This document shows positions 6,630-14,052 of a stretch of DNA of 21,026 nucleotides, piece after piece. The stretch is taken from contig CALXZS010000004.1 in NCBI GenBank assembly GCA_944393305.1, positions 1-21,026 of the forward strand, read 5' to 3'. The notes beneath the pieces are model-generated. The model had not been told where the DNA came from. It did not search any database and was given only the letters and a program-made list of their open reading frames with translations. A program made the translations under genes and the position numbers. The DNA is from an uncultured Clostridia bacterium. Its GTDB lineage: Bacteria > Bacillota > Clostridia > TANB77 > CAG-508. How positions within the stretch are numbered: the first letter of the stretch is position 1; each line of letters begins with the position of its first letter.

Positions 6630-7508
6630 ATGGTATTTAAAGAAGAATTGAAACAGTATAGTGATTTAATTGATAATGAATTAGAGAAATATATTAGAAA
6701 AGATAAATGTTTAGAACAAAAGTTAAATGAATCTGTTAAATATAGCTTGATGGCTGGAGGAAAAAGAATAAGACCAACTTTGATGATTGCAACATATAAA
6801 TTGTTTAAAGAAGATTACGAAAAATGTTTTCCTTTTGCTGTTGCTATGGAAATGATACATAATTTTTCTTTAATTCATGATGATTTACCTGGAATAGATA
6901 ATGATGATTTTAGACATGGAAAACCAACTAATCATAAACAATTTAATGAAGCAACTGCAATTCTTGCTGGTGATAGTTTATTAAATTATGCTTATTTAGT
7001 TATAAGTCAGGATTTAAAAAATAATATGACAAAAGAAAAAATCGAAGCATTTTATGAATTAGCAAATGCAGTTGATAGAATGATTATTGGTGAATATGTT
7101 GATACAGAATATGAAGGAAAAAAAGTATTAGAAGACGAATTAGAATATATGCACAAAAATAAAACAGGTGCATTAATAAGAGCTTCAGTTAGAATAGGAG
7201 CAATTTTAGCTAATGCAGAAAAAGAAGATTTAGAGAAATTGACTTTATTTGCTGAAAAAATAGGACTTGCATTTCAAATAAGAGATGATATTTTATCTGA
7301 AATTGGCAATGAAAAAATATTGGGTAAACCAGTTGGAAATGATAAAAAGAGAAAAAAATGCACATATGTAAGTAAATATGGTTTAAAAAAGGCAGAAGAA
7401 GAATTAAATAAAAATATAGATGAAGCAATAAACTTGATAAATTATTATGAAAATAAGGGAGAATTTTTAAAAAATATTGCAAATTATATAAAAGATAGAA
7501 ATAAATAA
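6630..7508 (+). CDS. ispA: Polyprenyl (farnesyl/geranyl) diphosphate synthase
   Basis: A 292-residue all-helical trans-prenyltransferase that condenses isopentenyl diphosphate with allylic diphosphates, likely making the C15 (or C20) precursor for undecaprenyl phosphate and other isoprenoids. The substrate-binding GGKRIRPTL (about 45-53) and first Asp-rich motif DDLPGIDNDDFRHGKPT (about 84-100) are intact. The second Asp-rich motif reads RDDILSEIG (about 217-225), with Ser where many members have the third Asp. Chain length cannot be fixed from sequence alone. It follows recF by 11 bases in the same direction and precedes gyrB, replacing the usual remB position. Confidence 0.92.
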   Translation: MVFKEELKQYSDLIDNELEKYIRKDKCLEQKLNESVKYSLMAGGKRIRPTLMIATYKLFKEDYEKCFPFAVAMEMIHNFSLIHDDLPGIDNDDFRHGKPTNHKQFNEATAILAGDSLLNYAYLVISQDLKNNMTKEKIEAFYELANAVDRMIIGEYVDTEYEGKKVLEDELEYMHKNKTGALIRASVRIGAILANAEKEDLEKLTLFAEKIGLAFQIRDDILSEIGNEKILGKPVGNDKKRKKCTYVSKYGLKKAEEELNKNIDEAINLINYYENKGEFLKNIANYIKDRNK

Positions 7509-7511
7509 AAC

Positions 7512-7545
7512 TTGACAAATTTCAAAATTAAAAATAAACTATAAT
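7512..7545 (+). promoter_or_regulatory. Possible gyrB promoter
   Basis: A consensus TTGACA (7512-7517) and a consensus TATAAT (7540-7545) precede gyrB, but the 22-base spacer is longer than the normal 16-19. Either an extended or activator-dependent promoter is present, or the real -35 differs. A strong AGGAGG ribosome binding site follows before the gyrB ATG. Confidence 0.4.
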
Positions 7546-7581
7546 AAGACTAACAAAAGAATTTAGACAGGAGGATATATA

Positions 7582-9498
7582 ATGGAAAAATATGATCATG
7601 CATATGGTGCTAATCAAATACAAGTTTTAGAAGGCTTAGAAGCAGTAAGAAAAAGACCAGGTATGTATATAGGAAGCGTTTCTAAGAGAGGATTACATCA
7701 TTTAGTTTATGAAATTGTAGATAACTGCGTTGACGAAGCTTTAGCAGGTTATTGTACACATATAGAAGTAAAAATAGAACCTGGAAACATAATATCAGTA
7801 TCAGATAATGGTAGAGGTATTCCAGTTGAAATACATCCAAAAACACATATTTCTGCGGCTGAAACAGTATATACTGTTTTACATGCTGGAGGAAAATTTG
7901 GTGGAGACAGTGGTTACAAAGTTTCTGGTGGTCTTCATGGTGTTGGTGCATCTGTTGTAAATGCTTTATCAGAATGGACAGAAGTTACTATAAAAAGAGA
8001 TGGTGGACTTTATCAAATGAAATTTGAAAGAGGAAAAACTATTCAAAAATTAACAAAAATAGGAGAAGCAAAAGATACTGGTACAAAAGTTAGATTTTTA
8101 GCAGATAGCACAATATTTGAAACAACAGATTATGATTACGAAACATTAGAAGATAGATTTAGAGAAATGGCTTTTTTAACAAAAGGCTTATATATAAGTA
8201 TAGAAGATTTAAGAGAAGAAACACCTAAAAAAGCAGAATTTTGCTATGAGGGAGGTTTAAGATCTTTTGTTGAATATTTAAACCAAAATAAAGAAAAATT
8301 AAATCCAGAACCAATTTACATTGAAAAAACTGAATCAGAAGTTCCTGTTGAAATAGCAATTCAATATACTTCAGCATATAATGAAAACATTTATTCATTT
8401 GTAAATAATATTAATACAGTAGAAGGTGGAACACACTTAGAAGGATTTAAAAGAGGTTTAACAAAAGTATTTAATGATTATGCAAGAAGTCATAATATTA
8501 TAAAAGAAAAAGAATCAAATCTTCAAGGAGAGGATATTAGAGAAGGACTAACAGCAGTTATTTCAGTAAAAGTTAAAGAACCACAATTTGAAGGACAAAC
8601 TAAAACAAAATTAGGAAATAGCAATGTTGCAGGTATTGTTCAAGCAATGGTTACAGAGGCTTTATCTAATTATCTTGAGGAAAATCCAAGTGTTGCCAAA
8701 ACAATACTAGAAAAATGTGTAAGTGCATCAAGAGCAAGAGAAGCTGCAAGAAAAGCCAGAGAATTGGTTAGAAGAAAAAATGCTTTAGAAGTTACAACAC
8801 TTCCAGGAAAACTAGCTGATTGTTCAAGTAAAGTTGCAGAAGAATGTGAAGTTTATATAGTTGAGGGAGATTCAGCTGGAGGAAGTGCAAAACAAGGAAG
8901 AAATAGAAAATATCAAGCGATTTTACCTCTATGGGGAAAAATGCTTAATGTAGAAAAATCTAGAGCAGATAAAATATATAATAATGAAAAATTAAAACCA
9001 GTTATACAAGCAGTAGGAGCAGGTATTGGAGCAGATTTTGATATATCTAAAATAAGATATGGAAAAGTAATAATAATGGCAGATGCCGATGTTGATGGTG
9101 CACATATTAGAACTTTATTATTAACATTTTTCTTTAGATATATGAGACCTCTTATTGAACAAGGACATGTATTCTTAGCTCAACCACCTTTATATAAAGT
9201 ATCTAAAAAAGGAATACAAGATGTTTATTGCTATACAGATGAAGAATTGGATACAGAATTAGAAAAAATAGGAAGAGATAATGTATCAATTCAAAGATAT
9301 AAAGGTCTTGGTGAAATGAACCCAGAACAATTATGGGAGACAACTATGAATCCAGAAAATAGAATACTAATAAAAGTAACAATGGATGATGCAATGAGAG
9401 CAGATAGAATATTTACAATTCTTATGGGAGATGAAATAGAACCAAGAAGAAACTTTATTAGAGAAAACGCAAAATTTGTTAAAAACTTAGATGTTTAA
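7582..9498 (+). CDS. gyrB: DNA gyrase subunit B
   Basis: A 638-residue ATPase subunit of DNA gyrase, which with GyrA introduces negative supercoils. The N-terminal GHKL ATPase shows VDNCVDEALAG (about 46-56), SDNGRGIPVEIH (about 74-85) and GGLHGVGASVVNAL (about 115-128). The transducer domain follows, with VKVKEPQFEGQTKTKLGN near 330-347. The Toprim domain has EGDSAGGSAKQGRNR (about 428-442), DADVDGAHI (about 501-509) and the C-terminal RYKGLGEMNP. The motif normally PLR/KGK reads PLWGKMLNVE here. Length is that of short Gram-positive GyrB. It is separated from gyrA by 4.5 kb of accessory genes, where many Firmicutes have the two side by side, and ends at a strong terminator. Confidence 0.98.
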   Translation: MEKYDHAYGANQIQVLEGLEAVRKRPGMYIGSVSKRGLHHLVYEIVDNCVDEALAGYCTHIEVKIEPGNIISVSDNGRGIPVEIHPKTHISAAETVYTVLHAGGKFGGDSGYKVSGGLHGVGASVVNALSEWTEVTIKRDGGLYQMKFERGKTIQKLTKIGEAKDTGTKVRFLADSTIFETTDYDYETLEDRFREMAFLTKGLYISIEDLREETPKKAEFCYEGGLRSFVEYLNQNKEKLNPEPIYIEKTESEVPVEIAIQYTSAYNENIYSFVNNINTVEGGTHLEGFKRGLTKVFNDYARSHNIIKEKESNLQGEDIREGLTAVISVKVKEPQFEGQTKTKLGNSNVAGIVQAMVTEALSNYLEENPSVAKTILEKCVSASRAREAARKARELVRRKNALEVTTLPGKLADCSSKVAEECEVYIVEGDSAGGSAKQGRNRKYQAILPLWGKMLNVEKSRADKIYNNEKLKPVIQAVGAGIGADFDISKIRYGKVIIMADADVDGAHIRTLLLTFFFRYMRPLIEQGHVFLAQPPLYKVSKKGIQDVYCYTDEELDTELEKIGRDNVSIQRYKGLGEMNPEQLWETTMNPENRILIKVTMDDAMRADRIFTILMGDEIEPRRNFIRENAKFVKNLDV

Positions 9499-9504
9499 AG
9501 AGGA

Positions 9505-9537
9505 AAGCTTTAAGATGTGTAGTCTTAGAGCTTTTTT
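9505..9537 (+). terminator. Intrinsic terminator after gyrB
   Basis: An 11-bp stem (9505-9515 with 9523-9533, one G.U pair) with loop TGTGTAG is followed by a run of Ts. It begins six bases after the gyrB stop and separates gyrB transcription from the accessory cassette downstream. Confidence 0.85.
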
Positions 9538-9581
9538 ACTTTAAATTGTAGTAATCAAAATAAGTGTTAAAAATGATAAAT

Positions 9582-9645
9582 GACGAAATATGTCGAATTT
9601 TGTCGCACGATTTTTGTTGACAAATAATGGAAAAGGAGTTATTAT
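9582..9645 (+). promoter_or_regulatory. Promoter and putative operator of the VirB4/TadZ cassette
   Basis: A consensus TTGACA (9617-9622) is followed after exactly 17 bases by TATTAT (9640-9645), a strong sigma-A promoter 22 bases before the first cassette gene. Just upstream lie three similar CG-containing words, GACGAAAT (9582-9589), GTCGAATT (9592-9599) and GTCGCACG (9602-9609), about ten bases apart, i.e. on one face of the helix. GTCGAATT recurs at the dnaD promoter (18568-18575). Regulator binding is inferred. Confidence 0.6.
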
Positions 9646-9666
9646 AGAAAATAAGAAAGGAGAAAA

Positions 9667-10215
9667 ATGAAATTTGAACAAATCCATACTGTTCAAGATT
9701 GGTTGCCTTTTGAAAAGATTTTAGATAATGGAATAATAAAGTTAAAAGATTCCTCCTATATAAAAATACTAAAAATAAAACCAATTAACTATAATCTAAA
9801 GTCTGAATTAGAAAAAGAGGCAATATTAAACTCTTACAAAAACTTTATTAAGAGTTGTAACTTCAATCTACAAATTTTAATTCAAAGTAAAAGAGAAGAT
9901 TTATCTAAACACTTAGAAAAATTGAAAAATAATAATTTATATCCTGATATAAAAGAAGAATATATTAATTATATCAATTCATTAAATCAAAATAAACAAT
10001 CTTCGAACAAGAATTTTTATATCATTATAAAAAAATCCACGACTGAATTAAATAAATTAGAAAAAGTGGCGACGCAAAACTTACAGGAAGAATTTTTTAA
10101 AATAAAAGAATTACTTGCTAGATGTGGAAATATTGTATCTGAATATACAAAAGAAAATGAAATAAAAGAGATATTATTCTCATTTTTAAATTCAAGGATT
10201 TTTTTAGAAAATTAA
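9667..10215 (+). CDS. Stand-alone VirB4/TraC-type N-terminal domain protein
   Basis: A 182-residue soluble protein resembling the N-terminal domain of VirB4/TraC/TraE conjugation ATPases: QDWLPFEKILDNGIIKLKDSSYIKILKI, then PINYNLKSELEKE and NFNLQILIQSKREDL, followed by a Lys/Glu-rich helical part. It has no P-loop and no membrane segment. In most type IV systems this region is fused to the motor domain; here the ATPase is encoded just downstream (17 bases from stop to proposed start). The ATG follows AAAGGAG. It is the first gene of a cassette with its own promoter inserted between gyrB and gyrA. It probably helps anchor or assemble VirB4 at the inner-membrane channel. Assignment is from sequence pattern recall, not a search. 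Confidence 0.7.
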   Translation: MKFEQIHTVQDWLPFEKILDNGIIKLKDSSYIKILKIKPINYNLKSELEKEAILNSYKNFIKSCNFNLQILIQSKREDLSKHLEKLKNNNLYPDIKEEYINYINSLNQNKQSSNKNFYIIIKKSTTELNKLEKVATQNLQEEFFKIKELLARCGNIVSEYTKENEIKEILFSFLNSRIFLEN

Positions 10216-10231
10216 CAAAAGAGGTGATATT

Positions 10232-11980
10232 ATTAGTAACAATAGTTATATAGGGGGAATATTTAATAAAAAGGATTATTTAAGTCCATCTTATATAAAC
10301 TTAAATAATCCTAAATATATAGAAATAGACGGAATGCTTTATTCAGGTTTATTAGTAGTAAATTATATTAGAGAGCAAGATGATTTAATATTAAAAAGCA
10401 TTATTGATTCAAATGTTAATTTATATCTTTCAATATATTATGAAAAACAAGATACATATAAAGTTATAAAAGACCTTACATATAATATTGGAAATGTAAA
10501 AGTAGACTTAGAAAAAATTGGGGAAAACAGGCAAGATGCAGAAATAGCAGCTTTTACATATAATGATGCAAAATATATTAGAAAAGAAATGCAAATAAAT
10601 AATGAAGAATTATACTTTCTCTATATATATTTAACTATATTTTCAAAAGATAAAAGTGAACTTGAATATAATTTAACAAAAATAGAAGGATTATTAAGAA
10701 GCAGAGGGATGCAAACTAAAAGAGCATATTTTAGGCAAGAACAAACATATTTATCATGCTTACCACTAATGCAAAATCATATTGATGTAAAAGAAATAAC
10801 AAAAAGAAATATTTTAAGTAATTCAATAATTGCAACATATCCATTTATTTCTTCAGCAATATTTGATGAAGAAGGAATTTTTATTGGAGAAAATATTTAT
10901 AATAATTCACTTATTTTTATAGATAGATATAATTCGGATAAATATAAAAATGCGAATATGTGTATATTTGGAACAAGTGGAGCAGGCAAATCTTATTTTA
11001 CAAAATTAATGATATTAAGATATGCATTATTTGGTTTAGAACAGTACATTATAGACCCAGATAGAGAATATTCAAAATTAGGTGAAAAATTAGGAGCCAC
11101 AATAATTAAATTAGGACCAAGTTCAAATACATTTATTAATATACTGGATATTAGAGAAGAAAGCCTTGAAGAAGACCAAAAGGGTTATTTAGCAACAAAA
11201 ATAGATAAATTAATTGGATTTTTCAAACTAATTATACAAGACTTGCAAGATGAAGAAAAATCAGTTTTGGAGAATGCAATAATAAAAACATACAAAGAAA
11301 AAGGAATAAATTTTAAAGATGAAAGTTTATATAAAAATGGAAAATTTAAAGATACAAAAGATATGCCAATATTAGAAGATTTATACAAAAAATTAAACAA
11401 AAAAATGAAAGCAAAATTATTTCCTTTTATATATGGTTCTATGAAATTTTTTAATAATCATACAAATGTGGTTTTAAATAATAATATAATAATTGCAGAC
11501 ATATATGAATTAGGGGAAGAAAATATAAAATATGGAATGTATGCTTTCATTGAACTTTTTTGGAATAAAATTAAAAAAGAAAGAATAAAAAAGAAAGCGA
11601 TTTATTTAGATGAAATATGGAGACTAATAGGAGTAACATCAAATAAAGAAGTTGCAAGCTTTATATATAAAATATTTAAAACCATTAGAAAATATGGTGG
11701 AAGCGGAGTAGCAATTACACAAGATGTTTCAGACTTGTTCAGCTTAGATGAAGGAACATATGGCAAAAGCATATTAAATAATTCAAGTATAAAAGTATTT
11801 TTTAACTTAGAAGAAGAAAATATAAAAGTACTAGAAAAATATACAGAATTATCTAATAAAGAAAAAATAGAAATAAAATCATTTAAAAAAGGAGAATGTT
11901 TAATGTTTGTTGGACAAGAACATATTTTAACAAAAATTAATTCAGCCGATTTTGAAAAGGAAATAATAGGAGGTAATTAA
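10232..11980 (+). CDS. VirB4-type conjugation/secretion ATPase (ATT start)
   Basis: A 582-residue VirB4/TraE-family motor ATPase that would power assembly of, or transport through, a type IV secretion channel at the membrane. Walker A is GTSGAGKS (about 247-254), followed by the YIIDPDREYSKLGEKLG segment typical of VirB4. Walker B is AIYLDEIWRL (about 456-465), with a downstream arginine-rich KIFKTIRKYGGSGVAITQD box. The first in-frame ATG (10334) has no ribosome binding site and would remove the conserved opening (LSPSYINLNNPKYIEIDG). The frame is open upstream to an AAAGAGGTGAT site, with ATT at 10232 seven bases after GAGG. I therefore call an ATT start, while 10334 remains possible. It follows the N-terminal-domain gene and overlaps no other gene. 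Confidence 0.85.
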   Translation: MSNNSYIGGIFNKKDYLSPSYINLNNPKYIEIDGMLYSGLLVVNYIREQDDLILKSIIDSNVNLYLSIYYEKQDTYKVIKDLTYNIGNVKVDLEKIGENRQDAEIAAFTYNDAKYIRKEMQINNEELYFLYIYLTIFSKDKSELEYNLTKIEGLLRSRGMQTKRAYFRQEQTYLSCLPLMQNHIDVKEITKRNILSNSIIATYPFISSAIFDEEGIFIGENIYNNSLIFIDRYNSDKYKNANMCIFGTSGAGKSYFTKLMILRYALFGLEQYIIDPDREYSKLGEKLGATIIKLGPSSNTFINILDIREESLEEDQKGYLATKIDKLIGFFKLIIQDLQDEEKSVLENAIIKTYKEKGINFKDESLYKNGKFKDTKDMPILEDLYKKLNKKMKAKLFPFIYGSMKFFNNHTNVVLNNNIIIADIYELGEENIKYGMYAFIELFWNKIKKERIKKKAIYLDEIWRLIGVTSNKEVASFIYKIFKTIRKYGGSGVAITQDVSDLFSLDEGTYGKSILNNSSIKVFFNLEEENIKVLEKYTELSNKEKIEIKSFKKGECLMFVGQEHILTKINSADFEKEIIGGN

Positions 11981-11981
11981 A

Positions 11982-13259
11982 ATAAAAAAAATAATAACCG
12001 CAATAGGTCAAAAAAATATATATAATAAATTAAAAGAAGAAAAAATAGAAACTCTCAGTTCAGATATTCAATATAGAGAGGGCATTTTAGAATATTTAGA
12101 AAATAATTCAGATATAGATTATATAATATTAAATGAAGAGTTAGATGGAAATATTAGTATAGAAGAACTAATAAAAGAAATTAATAAAATAAATAAAAAT
12201 ATAAAAATATTATTAATTTCAACAAAAACATATGATGAAGATAAAATCATGAAATTAATTAATAGTTCTATAAACGAAAAAAATATAATAAAAAAAGAAT
12301 TAGCTGATAAAGTAAATAATGAAGAAAATAAAAAAATAAAAATAGGAGAAAATAATCAATTAAAAAAAGAAATAAATAAAAAAATAAATAACAAAAAATT
12401 AAATAATAAAAAAATAAATAATAGAGTTAATGAAGTGAAAAAAATTAATTCCAAAAATTCTATATTTAATCAAAAAACTTTACCAATCAATAATTTATTT
12501 TATTCAGAAAATGATATTCCAAAACAAAACTCAGAAACAATATGTATATTAGGAACAAATGGAATAGGAAAAAGTGTATTCTCTATTTTATTTGCTCAAA
12601 GCATGAAAAATAAAAAAAGCATTATAATAGATTTTGATGTATTAAATCAAAGTTTACATACACTTTTAGGAATAAAAAATTATGATGAAAAAATAAAAAA
12701 AGGTATAAAGCAAAATGATTTAATAAACCATAATCAAGACTTCAAAAAATATATAATAAAAAATAATACTAAAATAGATTTACTTTCTGGAATGAATTTA
12801 ATTTTAGACTCAAAATATAAATTAAGTAATAAAAAAATAAGAAGAATAAATGAACAATTAAAAGAAGATTATGACATTATCATATTTGATACTTCGTCAG
12901 AAAGTTTTTTAGATTATACTAAAGAAATAATTAATTTATCTGACCAAGTAATATTTATTTCAGGAGCAAATTTATTAGAAATAAAAAAATCAGAAAAATT
13001 GTTAGAAATATATAATAAAGAATGGGGAATTAATAAAAATAAAATAAATATCATTTTTAATAAATGTACAAATAAATCAATTGATGAAAATATTTTAAAA
13101 GAAGTATTTAGAAAATATAATATTTTAGGAAAAATACAATTAAATGATTATTATGATTTACTAATAAATAAAAATATGACATACAAAAGTAAATTACATA
13201 AAGAAATAGAAAATATAAAAAAACAAATAATAAAGGAAAAATACTATGGAATTAGCTAA
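11982..13259 (+). CDS. TadZ/CpaE-like receiver-MinD family ATPase (ATA start)
   Basis: A 425-residue protein with three parts. Residues 1-88 look like an atypical response-regulator receiver (KKIITAIG opening, DIDYIILNEEL, KILLIST). Residues 90-165 are a Lys/Asn-rich low-complexity linker. From about 180 a MinD/ParA-type ATPase follows, with P-loop GTNGIGKS (about 191-198), KKSIIIDFD (Walker A') and DIIIFDTSSES. This order is that of CpaE/TadZ positioning proteins. The signature lysine of the deviant Walker A (KGGxGKT) is absent (TNGIGKS). The first ATG (12249) would delete the receiver. An AGGAGG eight bases before ATA 11982 and the family-like opening favour a non-ATG start coupled to the VirB4 stop. 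It may place or regulate the secretion machine. Confidence 0.72.
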   Translation: MKKIITAIGQKNIYNKLKEEKIETLSSDIQYREGILEYLENNSDIDYIILNEELDGNISIEELIKEINKINKNIKILLISTKTYDEDKIMKLINSSINEKNIIKKELADKVNNEENKKIKIGENNQLKKEINKKINNKKLNNKKINNRVNEVKKINSKNSIFNQKTLPINNLFYSENDIPKQNSETICILGTNGIGKSVFSILFAQSMKNKKSIIIDFDVLNQSLHTLLGIKNYDEKIKKGIKQNDLINHNQDFKKYIIKNNTKIDLLSGMNLILDSKYKLSNKKIRRINEQLKEDYDIIIFDTSSESFLDYTKEIINLSDQVIFISGANLLEIKKSEKLLEIYNKEWGINKNKINIIFNKCTNKSIDENILKEVFRKYNILGKIQLNDYYDLLINKNMTYKSKLHKEIENIKKQIIKEKYYGIS

Positions 13260-13968
13260 TAATATTGAAAATAATTTATCATTATCAAATAATGTAACAT
13301 TAGAAGAACAAAAAGGTTTTTTGGAAACTACTTTAGGAAAAGTAGTAAACACAGCACTAGATACTGGAATAAGAATATTATTACCAGATATTATAGAAGA
13401 ACAAATAATAGATGTAAAAGATGAAATTATAAATAATGGTTTTAAAGCAGGAGTAGATGAAGCAATATCATCAGCAGTTGACTTAGGAAAAAGTGTTGTT
13501 GGAATATTTACTGGAAAATTTGATAATATTACACAAGTAAGAAATGCCGTAAAAAGTGGTGGAATAATAGATGGAATTTCAAATGCTTTAGATTATGCAT
13601 TAGACTTTTGTTCAAAGTTTGGGAAAATTCCAGCTACAATTTCATCAGTATTAAAGAGTGGAAAAGATGTTTTACTAGATAATATTAGTCAAAATATTGA
13701 AAATGAATTTAATAATGAAGTTAGCTCAATGGAAAAAATAACAGAGTATTCAAATAATTGGAAAGAATATTACAATGAAAAAAACTTTGAAAAAATGGAA
13801 AAAGAGTATCGAAAATTAGAAAAAGAATTAGAAAAAGTTGTACCTTTAGAAAATACATTAAAAGAAGCAAGAAATATAGAAAATTTACATATTTTAATAA
13901 AAAATAAAGGAGGAGATTTTAATTTATCAAACGAAGAAAAAGAACTTGCAAAAAAGCTAATAAATTGA
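13246..13968 (+). CDS. Unrecognised protein of the VirB4/TadZ cassette
   Basis: I do not recognise this 240-residue protein. It begins 14 bases inside the TadZ-like gene, so translation is probably coupled. Residues 25-140 are moderately hydrophobic and Gly/Ala/Ser-rich (ALDTGIRILLPDIIEEQ, GKSVVGIFTGKF, SGGIIDGISNALDYALDF), suggesting amphipathic helices rather than clear membrane spans. Residues 150-240 are strongly charged and likely coiled coil (EKMEKEYRKLEKELEKV). There is no signal peptide, cysteine motif or nucleotide-binding motif. The context suggests an adaptor or effector of the TadZ-like ATPase or secretion machine, but no function can be assigned. It ends 19 bases before the gyrA -35 box with no clear terminator. 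Confidence 0.8.
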   Translation: MELANNIENNLSLSNNVTLEEQKGFLETTLGKVVNTALDTGIRILLPDIIEEQIIDVKDEIINNGFKAGVDEAISSAVDLGKSVVGIFTGKFDNITQVRNAVKSGGIIDGISNALDYALDFCSKFGKIPATISSVLKSGKDVLLDNISQNIENEFNNEVSSMEKITEYSNNWKEYYNEKNFEKMEKEYRKLEKELEKVVPLENTLKEARNIENLHILIKNKGGDFNLSNEEKELAKKLIN

Positions 13969-13987
13969 TATTTTTATACATTTTTCC

Positions 13988-14016
13988 TTGCAAATTTTTA
14001 TTCGGTTTAGTATAAT
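13988..14016 (+). promoter_or_regulatory. gyrA promoter
   Basis: TTGCAA (13988-13993) and a consensus TATAAT (14011-14016) are separated by 17 bases. Transcription would start near 14023, giving gyrA a short leader of about 30 bases. It frees gyrA from dependence on the accessory cassette upstream, although read-through is possible. Confidence 0.75.
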
Positions 14017-14052
14017 AAATAGTGTAAAAATAGCATGAAAAGAGGGATACAA

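Noticed and set aside
12300..12450. A/T-rich repetitive stretch resembling iterons or a repeat array
   Set aside because: It encodes the Lys/Asn low-complexity linker of the TadZ-like protein; repeats are irregular and follow codon use.
9499..14034. Insertion sequence or integrated element borders between gyrB and gyrA
   Set aside because: No transposase or integrase is encoded and I found no matching terminal inverted or direct repeats at the two ends of the cassette.
14035..14052. Upstream ATG for gyrA
   Set aside because: The ribosome binding site AGAGGGA lies after it and correctly before the ATG at 14053.
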